DNA from: Comamonadaceae bacterium OS-4
Lineage (GTDB): Bacteria; Pseudomonadota; Gammaproteobacteria; Burkholderiales; Burkholderiaceae_C
Direction: 5' to 3'
Assembly: GCA_027924025.1 (NCBI GenBank)
Contig: AP026970.1
Location: 3,556,501-3,620,500, forward strand
DNA: 64,000 nt
The notes beneath the pieces are model-generated. The model was not told the DNA's origin. It saw only the letters and a list, made by a program, of their open reading frames with translations, and did not search any database. This document shows, in pieces, positions 56,750-64,000 of this stretch (positions are counted from its first letter, which is position 1; the number at the start of each line of letters is the position of its first letter). Made by a program: the position numbers and the translations under genes.

Positions 56750-59455
56750 ATGACCCGCCTTGAAAATCAGGCCACCGTGGCACACGCCCGTTTTGTCCAA
56801 CGGATCAGACGCAGGTACGCCACCGAATCCGCTTTGTTGCCCCCTGGCCTTCCGGCCAAAGCAGCCATCGCTTCACTGGCGGCCGATCTGGCGTCTGCAG
56901 GCCATGAACCGGGCCATGTGCTGCGCATCACACGGCAGCTGATCCTGGAGAGATTGGCCACCTTGGACTGCGAAGAGCAGGCCACCGTAGAAGAGGTCAC
57001 CGCGTCGATGACTGCGCTGGCCGAGTTTTCGCTGGATAGTGCCTTTGCACTGAGTTACACAGCGTTGACTGCCCAGTACGGCACCCCCCTATCCACTTCA
57101 GGCACCCCGGCAGAACTACTGGTAGTGGGCATGGGCAAGCTGGGCGCCCGCGAACTTAACGTTTCGAGCGACATTGACCTGATTTATGTCTACGACCAGG
57201 ATGGCGAGACCACCGGCGACAACGTGGGTCGGGGCCGGATTTCGAACCAGGAATTTTTTGCCAAGATGGTGCGCGGGATCTACGCACTCATCGGAGACAG
57301 CACAGACCACGGCTTTGTGTTCCGGGTGGACCTGGCGCTTCGACCCAACGGCAATTCGGGGCCTGCAGCGGTGTCGCTGAGTGCCCTCGAAGAGTATTTG
57401 CATGTGCAGGGTCGCGAGTGGGAGCGGTTCGCTTGGCTCAAGAGTCGTGTGGTGGCGCCTGCAGTGGCCGTGGGGAGTGCATTCGCATTGCAACTGCGGG
57501 CCGTGGTGGTCCCGTTTGTGTTCCGGCGCTACCTGGACTACAACGTTTTCGATGCCCTGCGGGTGTTGCACCGGCAAATCCGCGACCATGCGGCCAAGCG
57601 CAGCGCGGGCCGGCCCGAGAGAAGCAACGACGTCAAATTGTCACGGGGCGGCATCCGGGAGATTGAGTTCACGGTCCAGCTATTGCAAGTGGTGCGGGGT
57701 GGCCAATTCCCGGACTTGCGCACCCGGCCCACGACGAGTGCGCTCAGCAGGCTGGTGCGCGCAGGCCTGATGCCCCAGGACAGCGCTACGGCCCTGACCG
57801 AAGCCTACCTCTTCTTGCGCAAGGTGGAGCACCGCATCCAGTACCTTGACGACCAACAGACCCATGTGCTGCCCACCAACGAAGAGGATTTGTGCTGGAT
57901 CGCATCGACGCTGGACCTCCGTGACAGTGGCGAACTTTTGCAGGAGCTGGACCGGCACCGCGAGGTGGTGGCCCAAGAGTTCGACTCTTTGCTAGGGGGC
58001 AGCGAGCCCTCTTGCAAAGGTTGCACGGGCAAACCCAATGCCAGCTTGATGGACCTGGAGTCTGTGCTGCCTGGATTGGAAGGCGGCTTCCAGGCCCGGA
58101 TCAAAGACTGGCAAAGCCACCCCCGGGTGCAAGCGCTCAAAGATGAATCGCGGCACCGGCTGATGCGACTGATTGTGCGTACCGGTCAATGGATAGCAGA
58201 GGGCCGGACCACAGAAGACGCGGCCGTCCGGCTCGCGGACTGGATAGAGCCTTTGCTGCGCAGAGAGAGCTATCTCGCCATGCTCCTAGAGCGCCCGCAG
58301 GTGCATGAACGCTTGCTTCGCATGTTGGGCGCGGCCCGTTGGCCGGCGCGTTATTTGCTCAAACATCCCGGGGTGATCGACGAACTGGCAGATAGCCGGA
58401 CACTGGACGATCGATTCGACGCCCCGCTCTTCGAAGCGGACTTGGAGCGCCGGAGATCCGCACTCCAGGTCAGTGGCGAAGATGATGACGAAAGCCTGCT
58501 CAACCTTTTGCGCCGGGCTCACCACGCTGAGGTTTTCCGTACGCTGACTCGCGATATCGAAGGTCGCCTGACGGTCGAGCAAGTCGCGGATGACTTGAGC
58601 GCTTTGGCGCAATCCGTGCTCGCGGTGACGACGCGCTGGTGCTGGATGCGGTTGAAAAATCGACATGCAGAGATTCCGCAGTTCGGCATCATTGCCTACG
58701 GAAAGCTAGGCGGGAAAGAACTGGGATACGGCAGCGACCTCGATATCGTGTTCGTGTATGACGATGCTGACGAACGGGCCGCCGAGGTGTACTCGGCACT
58801 GGTGCGCAAGCTCATCAACTGGTTGACCGTCAAAACCGGTGAGGGCGATTTGTATGAAATCGACACGGCCCTGCGACCGAATGGCAACTCCGGCCTCCTG
58901 GTCACCAGTTTTGAGGCGTACTCCAACTACCAGCAGCAGCGCGGTAGCAACACGGCGTGGACCTGGGAACACCAGGCCATCACCCGGGCCCGCTGCGTAT
59001 TTGGCAGCGCCGCTTTGGCACAACGCTTTGAATCCGTGCGCCATGCCGTGATCTGCAGCCCACGGGATGTGCCCTCACTGCGGGCGGAGATACACCACAT
59101 GCGGGACCGTGTGCGACAAGCGCACACGGTGCAGCCTGACTTTTTCGACGTCAAACACAGTCCCGGCGGCATGGTAGATATCGAATTCGCGGTCCAGTTT
59201 TTGGTGCTCAGCTATGGACGCATTCATGCCTCGCTGCTGGATAATGTCGGAAACATTGCGCTGTTGCAGCGTGCGCAAGCCGCAGGACTGCTGCCCGGCT
59301 CGGTCGGTTCCGATGCGGCGCAAAGCTACCGGGAATTGCGGCATATCCAGCACACGGCCCGACTCAATGAAAGCCCGACCACAATCGTGAGCACAGCGCT
59401 ACCGGCTGAACAGGCTGCGGGCCTTGCACTGTGGGGACACGTGTTCGGAATTTGA
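56750..59455 (+). CDS. glnE: Bifunctional glutamine synthetase adenylyltransferase/deadenylase
   Basis: 901 residues from ATG 56750 (AGGA just upstream). Two nucleotidyltransferase domains in tandem: VVGMGKLGARELNVSSDIDL (about 123) and IAYGKLGGKELGYGSDLDIV (about 645), each with the metal-binding DxD. The first removes AMP from glutamine synthetase, the second adds it, according to PII and glutamine. A PII-sensing helical region lies between. An upstream extension to 56666 overlaps yhdP and is not needed. Confidence 0.96.
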   Translation: MTRLENQATVAHARFVQRIRRRYATESALLPPGLPAKAAIASLAADLASAGHEPGHVLRITRQLILERLATLDCEEQATVEEVTASMTALAEFSLDSAFALSYTALTAQYGTPLSTSGTPAELLVVGMGKLGARELNVSSDIDLIYVYDQDGETTGDNVGRGRISNQEFFAKMVRGIYALIGDSTDHGFVFRVDLALRPNGNSGPAAVSLSALEEYLHVQGREWERFAWLKSRVVAPAVAVGSAFALQLRAVVVPFVFRRYLDYNVFDALRVLHRQIRDHAAKRSAGRPERSNDVKLSRGGIREIEFTVQLLQVVRGGQFPDLRTRPTTSALSRLVRAGLMPQDSATALTEAYLFLRKVEHRIQYLDDQQTHVLPTNEEDLCWIASTLDLRDSGELLQELDRHREVVAQEFDSLLGGSEPSCKGCTGKPNASLMDLESVLPGLEGGFQARIKDWQSHPRVQALKDESRHRLMRLIVRTGQWIAEGRTTEDAAVRLADWIEPLLRRESYLAMLLERPQVHERLLRMLGAARWPARYLLKHPGVIDELADSRTLDDRFDAPLFEADLERRRSALQVSGEDDDESLLNLLRRAHHAEVFRTLTRDIEGRLTVEQVADDLSALAQSVLAVTTRWCWMRLKNRHAEIPQFGIIAYGKLGGKELGYGSDLDIVFVYDDADERAAEVYSALVRKLINWLTVKTGEGDLYEIDTALRPNGNSGLLVTSFEAYSNYQQQRGSNTAWTWEHQAITRARCVFGSAALAQRFESVRHAVICSPRDVPSLRAEIHHMRDRVRQAHTVQPDFFDVKHSPGGMVDIEFAVQFLVLSYGRIHASLLDNVGNIALLQRAQAAGLLPGSVGSDAAQSYRELRHIQHTARLNESPTTIVSTALPAEQAAGLALWGHVFGI

Positions 59456-59475
59456 TGCGCGTTGGCACTAGCGTC

Positions 59476-59976
59476 TTACGAGGCGCTTGCCCGTATCTTT
59501 TTTACCAAACCAGTAGTGGAGTAACCACTGACAAACGGCAAAGCCAGTGCCCGCCCGCCCCACGACTCCACCAAGCGGGTTTCGGGCAGAACCGACATGT
59601 CGTAATCGCCGCCCTTCACCAGAATATCCGGGCGGATGCGGGCGATCAGGGCTTCTGGCGTGTCCTCGGCAAACCAGGTGACCAAGTCCACAGCGCCTTG
59701 ACTCGCCATGACGACCGCACGATCCGCCTCCGCGTTTAAGGGGCGGTCGTCGCCCTTGCCCAATTTGCGCACCGATGCGTCTGTGTTGAGCGCCACGATC
59801 AAGCTACCGCCCAAGGCACGGGCCTGTGCGAGATACAGCACATGCCCGCGGTGCAAGACATCGAAAACACCATTGGTGAACACCCAAGGGCGAGGCAGCA
59901 CCGCCAATGCAGCGGACAAGCTGTCCGCATGCTGGATTTTGTCGAGGAACGCAGGGAGTGGAGCAGATGAAGTCAT
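59476..59976 (-). CDS. D-glycero-beta-D-manno-heptose 1-phosphate adenylyltransferase (RfaE2)
   Basis: 166 residues from ATG 59976 (AGGA 8 nt upstream); ATG 59985 and GTG 59997 are alternatives. Nucleotidyltransferase fold with TNGVFDVLHRGHVLYL (HxGH-type), ALNTDASVR and the C-terminal GYSTTGLVKKI. Transfers AMP to heptose 1-phosphate, giving ADP-heptose for the lipopolysaccharide core. It is the stand-alone C-terminal half of HldE, as usual in betaproteobacteria. Convergent with glnE, with 20 nt between stops. Confidence 0.94.
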   Translation of the reverse strand: MTSSAPLPAFLDKIQHADSLSAALAVLPRPWVFTNGVFDVLHRGHVLYLAQARALGGSLIVALNTDASVRKLGKGDDRPLNAEADRAVVMASQGAVDLVTWFAEDTPEALIARIRPDILVKGGDYDMSVLPETRLVESWGGRALALPFVSGYSTTGLVKKIRASAS

Positions 59977-60066
59977 GGGCAGCATCCTAGCAGCCACATC
60001 CGCCGGGAGCAGCGCCTCAAGTACGGTCCGTCGCAGCCGATGAAAACTGCATAATCACCTGGCCTT

Positions 60067-61296
60067 ATGCACCTTGTCCCCATCAATATAGAAACTATCC
60101 GCATCGGATCGCCACTTCCTTTTCCATTGATGGACAAGGACGGGGTACTGCTGGCTCGCAAATCGTATGTGATTTCTTCGCGCCGGGATTTGGAAGAGTT
60201 TTCGCAACGAGGCGGCGGCTTGTTTATCAATGTGGCGGACTCGGAGGCCCTGCACCGGGCTTATGTCGAGCACCTCTATGAACTGGTGCGTGACGACAAG
60301 TCGCTGGGTGAGATCGCCGACACCAAGCTCTCGGGCGATGCGCTGGTAGAACGCCAAGCGGCGCAAGACGACCGCATGGACTGGCTGGATCTGCAAGCCA
60401 TCTCCAACGCCCTTTTGCGTGACACGCAACCGGCAAGCTTTCGCAGCCGGCTGGATCGCTTGCTGCGTCAATTGCAACGCCACAGCCGGCGCAACCCGGA
60501 TGGAACGCTGTTTGCCCTGATTTACCTGTCTGCCGCCGAGCTACGCATGTACAGCGCAACCCATGCGATGCTGGTGAGCGTGATGTGCATGATGGCCGCC
60601 AAAGAAGTGTTGAATTGGTCGGATGAGGATCAGCAATTGGCAGGGGCCGCAGCGCTGACCATGAATGTGAGCATGACGGACCTGCAAGACCGGTTAACGA
60701 CGCAAGTGGAGCCGCCTTCCATGGCGCAACGCGCGGAGATTGATCAGCACGCGGAACATACCGTGGCGTTGATGAAAAAAATGGGCATCACCGATCCCGA
60801 TTGGTTGCAAGCTATCCAGCTGCACCACACGGCGCCACCCGGCCCTTTGGCGCCACGCTCCCGCGGTGAGCGGCTTGCCCGCCTGATCCGGCGGGCCGAT
60901 ATGTTCGCGGCCCGCTTGGCCCCCAGGGCTTCGCGCATGCCAATTTCCCCCGCAGCAGCCATGCAGGCTTGCTATTTCGACGAAAACCAGACGATCGACG
61001 AAACCGGTGCGGCCATCATCAAAGCGGTGGGCATTTATCAGCCGGGCTCATTCGTGCGCCTTGCGACGAACGAGGTGGCTGTTGTGATTCAGCGCGGACT
61101 GAACACCACCACGCCGAAAGTGGCTGTTTTGTTGAACCGCAGCGGCGTGCCCACGATTGAGCCCACCATTCGTGACACTACGGTGCGCGACCACCGTATC
61201 GTGGCCAGCGTGGCACACAAAGATGTCAAAGTTCAGCTGAATTTGGAGCGGCTGCTTCCACTTACCGCTCTGCCGAAATCAGACCGTCCCTGGTGA
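60067..61296 (+). CDS. HD-GYP-like protein with altered catalytic site
   Basis: 409 residues, no signal or membrane helix. N-terminal region (about 1-110) of the kind that precedes HD-GYP domains in betaproteobacteria, then an HD-type helical domain (about 150-330) and a short C-terminal barrel (PGSFVRLATNEVAVVIQRG). Compared with active HD-GYP phosphodiesterases, the HDIG dyad is replaced by TMNVSMTDLQ and HHExxDGxGYP by LHHTAPPGPL; a QHAEH histidine and RRADMF aspartate remain. Catalysis is therefore doubtful and a c-di-GMP-binding or regulatory role more likely (inference). Its last 18 nt overlap the end of the convergent desaturase gene. Confidence 0.75.
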   Translation: MHLVPINIETIRIGSPLPFPLMDKDGVLLARKSYVISSRRDLEEFSQRGGGLFINVADSEALHRAYVEHLYELVRDDKSLGEIADTKLSGDALVERQAAQDDRMDWLDLQAISNALLRDTQPASFRSRLDRLLRQLQRHSRRNPDGTLFALIYLSAAELRMYSATHAMLVSVMCMMAAKEVLNWSDEDQQLAGAAALTMNVSMTDLQDRLTTQVEPPSMAQRAEIDQHAEHTVALMKKMGITDPDWLQAIQLHHTAPPGPLAPRSRGERLARLIRRADMFAARLAPRASRMPISPAAAMQACYFDENQTIDETGAAIIKAVGIYQPGSFVRLATNEVAVVIQRGLNTTTPKVAVLLNRSGVPTIEPTIRDTTVRDHRIVASVAHKDVKVQLNLERLLPLTALPKSDRPW

Positions 61297-62142
61297 AGCT
61301 TCAGGCGCCGCAGCCAAGTCTTTGGAAAGCTCCTTGCGGTACTTGTTGAGCTCTTGAACCGTAGTGAAGCTACGCTCCATCAGCAAACTCAGGTTGTGAA
61401 GAATGCGCTCGACCACCTTGGTCTCCCAGACCGCATCAAAATTGATCTGGCGGTCCAGCCAGTGCTCCAACCACTCCGGGTTTGGCAGACGGCTCTGAAT
61501 CGTATCCCGCGGGAACAACGATTTGTTCACATGCAAATTCGTGGGGTGGAGCGCCTGTGCTGTGCGGCGCGCACTCGCCATCAACACGCCCACTTTGGCA
61601 AACGCCGACTTTGCCTCGATCCCGAACTTGCCGATGGCACGCTTCATGTACTTGAGGTAGGCACCGCCGTGGCGGGCCTCGTCCTGGCTGAGTTTGGTGT
61701 AAATCGCCTTGATTACCGGCTCAGTGTGCCAATCGCTCGCGCGACGGTACCAGTGGTTGAGTCGGATCTCACCGCAGAAATGCAACATCAAGGTTTCCAA
61801 CGCCGGTGCGGGATCGAATTCAAAACGGATGGCATGCAGCTCCTCTTCCGTAGGCACGAGGTCCGGGCGGAACCGGCGGAGATATTCCATCAGTACCAAA
61901 GAGTGCTTTTGCTCCTCGAAAAACCAGATGGACATGAACGCGGAAAAATCACTGTCGCCGCGGTTGTCGCGCAGGAACATCTCTGTGGCAGGTAGCGCAG
62001 CCCATTCGGTGATCGCGTTCATTTTGATCGTCGCAGCCTGCTCGTCCGACAACTGGGCAGGATCAAAACTATCCCACGGAATATCTTTCTCCATATCCCA
62101 GCGCACCGATTCGAGTTGCTTAAAAAGTTCGGGGTACAGCAT
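61279..62142 (-). CDS. Ferritin-like di-iron protein, acyl-desaturase type
   Basis: 287 residues, all-helical. Iron-ligand motifs in order: Glu in ITEWAALPATEMFL, EEQKH (ExxH), Glu in HFCGEIRLNH, and DEARH (ExxH), matching the four-helix di-iron core of acyl-ACP desaturase and related oxidases. It probably oxidises a fatty acyl chain or another lipid; the substrate is not evident. It diverges from the FAD oxidase gene at 62328 and shares with it a promoter region containing a perfect inverted repeat, which suggests one lipid-modification unit. Confidence 0.78.
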   Translation of the reverse strand: MLYPELFKQLESVRWDMEKDIPWDSFDPAQLSDEQAATIKMNAITEWAALPATEMFLRDNRGDSDFSAFMSIWFFEEQKHSLVLMEYLRRFRPDLVPTEEELHAIRFEFDPAPALETLMLHFCGEIRLNHWYRRASDWHTEPVIKAIYTKLSQDEARHGGAYLKYMKRAIGKFGIEAKSAFAKVGVLMASARRTAQALHPTNLHVNKSLFPRDTIQSRLPNPEWLEHWLDRQINFDAVWETKVVERILHNLSLLMERSFTTVQELNKYRKELSKDLAAAPEASPGTV

Positions 62143-62327
62143 GACTACCTTTCAAAACTGAACAAATTCTAGACCGAAGCTGTGTCAATCGCTTGACATG
62201 TTTACCGATTAGGCACCCCGGGCGGAATCGCGCAAACAGCACAAAAAAAACAGACACACAAAACTTCTCTTGCGATATATTACCAATCAGTCACAAAATT
62301 ACCAACACGTTCAAAAAAATTACGCTC
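62143..62327. promoter_or_regulatory. Divergent region desaturase / FAD oxidase with operator-like palindrome
   Basis: 185 bp, rich in A+T near the right end. TGTCAA-TCGC-TTGACA at 62183-62198 is a perfect inverted repeat that also supplies a TTGACA -35-like hexamer on both strands. TATATT at 62276-62281 could be a -10 for the right-hand gene but lacks a good -35. Likely a shared operator for both directions. Confidence 0.55.
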
Positions 62328-63620
62328 ATGAGACTCGCGATCATCGGTTCCGGCATCTCCGGCCTTGCTGCGGCTCACCGCTTGCGTGGCCAGGCGGATG
62401 TCACTTTGTTTGAGGCAGGCGCCTACTTTGGGGGCCACACCCACACGGTAGACATCACCTTACCCGGCCCGCGCGGCGCAGTAACCCACGGTGTGGACAC
62501 CGGATTTTTGGTGTTCAACGAGCGCACCTACCCGAACCTGATTGCCTTGCTGGCTGAATTGGATGTGGCGACCTCCAAGTCAGACATGTCTTTTTCTGTG
62601 CAGGTCCCGGGCGCCAAAGGAAGCGGGCCTTTGGAGTGGAGCGGGTCGTCGCTAGACACGGTGTTCGCCCAGCGCAGCAACCTGGTCAACCCCCGTTTCT
62701 TGCGTATGCTGCGCGATGTGCTGAGGTTCAACCAACTCGCGACCGACATTGCGACCCGGAATGCAGAAAAAGAGCTTATGCAACCGCTGTCGGCTTTTCT
62801 CGACCAACACCGGCTGTCTACAGAGTTCCGCGATTGGTATTTCCTGCCCATGCTCGGTTGCATCTGGAGCTGCCCGACGGACCAAATGCTGCAATTCCCT
62901 GTAGCGACCATGATCCGCTTTTGCCACAACCATGGGTTGATTCAGGTGAGTAACCGCCCCCAATGGTGGACGGTGACCGGCGGAGCTCGCCACTATGTGG
63001 AGAAAATTATCGCGGGCATCCCGGATAAGCGTCTTAACACGCCAGTCCAGCGCATCGCGCGGGATGATCAAGGGGTGCTGGTTACTACCAACGGCAGCAC
63101 CGAGCGCTTTGACAAAGTGGTGCTGGCCTGCCATTCGGACCAGAGCCTCGCCATGCTGGCGGACCCCAGCCCCGCGGAACAAGCGACGCTCAGTGCGATT
63201 CGCTACCAAGCCAACCGCGCGGTGTTGCACACCGACACCTCCGTATTGCCACAACGCCGCAAAGCGTGGGCTGCATGGAATTACGAGCGCAGCCAGGATG
63301 AGGGGCAGAACAACGCGCGCGTCTGCCTGCACTATCTGCTGAACATGCTGCAACCTCTGCCGTTTGAACAAAGCGTGGTGGTGTCGTTGAATCCAGTGTC
63401 AGACATCAAGGCCGAGCATGTTCACGGCAGCTTTGACTACGCACACCCTGTTTTTGACCTTGCCGCCATCCGGGCACAGGCCGAGGTACCTGCATTGCAA
63501 GGGCAGCAACACACTTATTACAGTGGTGCGTGGACAGGCTACGGATTTCACGAAGATGGTTTGAAGTCGGGCCTGGAAGCAGCGCGACTGCTGAAGCAGC
63601 ACGCAGGCCTTGCCGCTTAA
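62328..63620 (+). CDS. FAD-dependent oxidoreductase of the amine-oxidase/UfaD-like group
   Basis: 430 residues from ATG 62328. FAD-binding IIGSGISGLAAAHRL at the N-terminus, then FEAGAYFGGHTHTVD and VDTGFLVFNERTYPNL, diagnostic of the NAD/FAD-binding proteins usually encoded beside DUF1365 and a cyclopropane-fatty-acid-synthase-like methyltransferase. The C-terminus (YSGAWTGYGFHEDGLKSGLEAA) completes the flavin site. Members have been linked to modified membrane fatty acids in photo-oxidative stress clusters; activity here is inference. The DUF1365 gene follows by 6 nt. Confidence 0.85.
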   Translation: MRLAIIGSGISGLAAAHRLRGQADVTLFEAGAYFGGHTHTVDITLPGPRGAVTHGVDTGFLVFNERTYPNLIALLAELDVATSKSDMSFSVQVPGAKGSGPLEWSGSSLDTVFAQRSNLVNPRFLRMLRDVLRFNQLATDIATRNAEKELMQPLSAFLDQHRLSTEFRDWYFLPMLGCIWSCPTDQMLQFPVATMIRFCHNHGLIQVSNRPQWWTVTGGARHYVEKIIAGIPDKRLNTPVQRIARDDQGVLVTTNGSTERFDKVVLACHSDQSLAMLADPSPAEQATLSAIRYQANRAVLHTDTSVLPQRRKAWAAWNYERSQDEGQNNARVCLHYLLNMLQPLPFEQSVVVSLNPVSDIKAEHVHGSFDYAHPVFDLAAIRAQAEVPALQGQQHTYYSGAWTGYGFHEDGLKSGLEAARLLKQHAGLAA

Positions 63621-63626
63621 ACCCGT

Positions 63627-64000
63627 ATGAATGCGTCGACCACTCCGCTCAATGTGCCAGCGCACTCAGCGCTGATCGGATTCGGGGAAGTCCGCCACAC
63701 ACGGCATCGCCCTGTGCGCAACGCATTCGCCTATGGCACGTATTTCTTAATGCTGCCGATGCGCAGCCTGCAGACCCAAGGCAATGGTGCACTCCCGCGG
63801 AATCGCTTTGCACCCATCAGCTTTTACGACTCCGACCATGGAGACGGCCGGGATCTGGCCGGCGGCGGCGCCTTGGGTTGGCTCGACGCGCTGCTGGCAA
63901 AGGAAGGCATTGCAGATGCCACCGGAGAAGTCTGGCTCCACTGCTACCCACGGGTGTGGGGTTTCACTTTCAAACCCGTGAGCTTTTGGTACTGCCACCG
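63627..64000 (+). CDS. DUF1365 family protein, N-terminal part (runs off the window)
   Basis: 124 complete codons from ATG 63627 to the end of the window. EVRHTRHRPVRNAFAYGTYF and YPRVWGFTFKPVSFWYCHR are the typical blocks of DUF1365. The family is found with FAD oxidases and cyclopropane-fatty-acid-synthase-like enzymes; its biochemical role is not established. It starts 6 nt after the FAD oxidase stop, so the two are surely cotranscribed. Confidence 0.88.
   Translation, partial: MNASTTPLNVPAHSALIGFGEVRHTRHRPVRNAFAYGTYFLMLPMRSLQTQGNGALPRNRFAPISFYDSDHGDGRDLAGGGALGWLDALLAKEGIADATGEVWLHCYPRVWGFTFKPVSFWYCH

Noticed and set aside
62193..62327. Upstream extension of the FAD oxidase frame
   Set aside because: It would run through the palindrome and AT-rich promoter region; the FAD-binding start MRLAIIGSGISG fits ATG 62328.

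Overview
The window is GC-rich chromosomal DNA from a betaproteobacterium, most likely Comamonadaceae and Rhodoferax-like. That call rests on protein families (Smg/DUF494, a YhdP-type protein, DUF1631, a single-chain indolepyruvate oxidoreductase, a Fis/sigma-54 aldehyde regulator) and on gene order: ssb-MFS-uvrA, tsaB-rimI-udg, pgk-pyk-fba-purC-purE-purK-sua5, fmt-def-LysM-dprA-smg and yajC-secD-secF. I saw no rRNA, tRNA, CRISPR array, insertion sequence or prophage. Almost all of the window is core chromosome with conserved gene blocks, plus a few lineage-specific insertions.

Layout. 1-5.3 kb: a biofilm adhesion locus with the 3' end of an RTX type I-secreted adhesin, LapD (c-di-GMP receptor), LapG (periplasmic protease) and a TolC-family outer-membrane protein carrying an extra C-terminal domain. 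5.4-10.3 kb: ssb, an MFS transporter and divergent uvrA. 10.3-14.8 kb: an AcoR-like sigma-54 activator divergent from an acetaldehyde-type dehydrogenase and a DUF779 protein, with palindromic candidate activator sites and a -24/-12-like element between them. 14.8-18.1 kb: a DUF1800 lipoprotein and a Tat-exported DUF1501 protein. 18.2-26.5 kb: pyrF, family 4 uracil-DNA glycosylase, rimI, tsaB, dacB, sua5, purK, purE and a CnoX-like thioredoxin. 26.6-32.7 kb: purC, fba, pyk, a response regulator-diguanylate cyclase and pgk. 32.8-38.6 kb: azlCD, fmt, def, LysM protein, dprA, smg. 38.6-44.4 kb: DUF1631 protein, secF, secD, yajC. 44.5-49.4 kb: indolepyruvate oxidoreductase divergent from an Lrp/AsnC regulator and a secreted unknown. 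49.5-59.5 kb: cheV, mltA with a tiny membrane protein, nitrilase, yhdP, glnE. 59.5-64 kb: heptose-phosphate adenylyltransferase, a degenerate HD-GYP protein, and a probable lipid-modification cluster (ferritin-like desaturase, FAD oxidase, DUF1365) that runs off the end.

How the parts connect. C-di-GMP is a recurring theme: LapD reads it, the response regulator at 30.4 kb should make it (AGEEF plus an RxxD inhibitory site), and the HD-GYP-like protein appears to be a non-catalytic relative of the enzymes that degrade it. Central carbon metabolism and purine synthesis form one largely co-oriented block that is interrupted by two genes on the other strand. pyk and fba share a CTTGGTWAC motif about 50 nt upstream of their start codons.

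The most unusual structure is a short dispersed repeat of about 45-50 bp, seen seven times. Its core is a 17-nt stem-loop (5-nt arm, 7-nt loop, 5-nt arm) following TGCGCAAGCAGCTA-like sequence. All four intergenic copies lie at tail-to-tail gene junctions, one copy has a compensatory arm change, and three copies lie inside reading frames.
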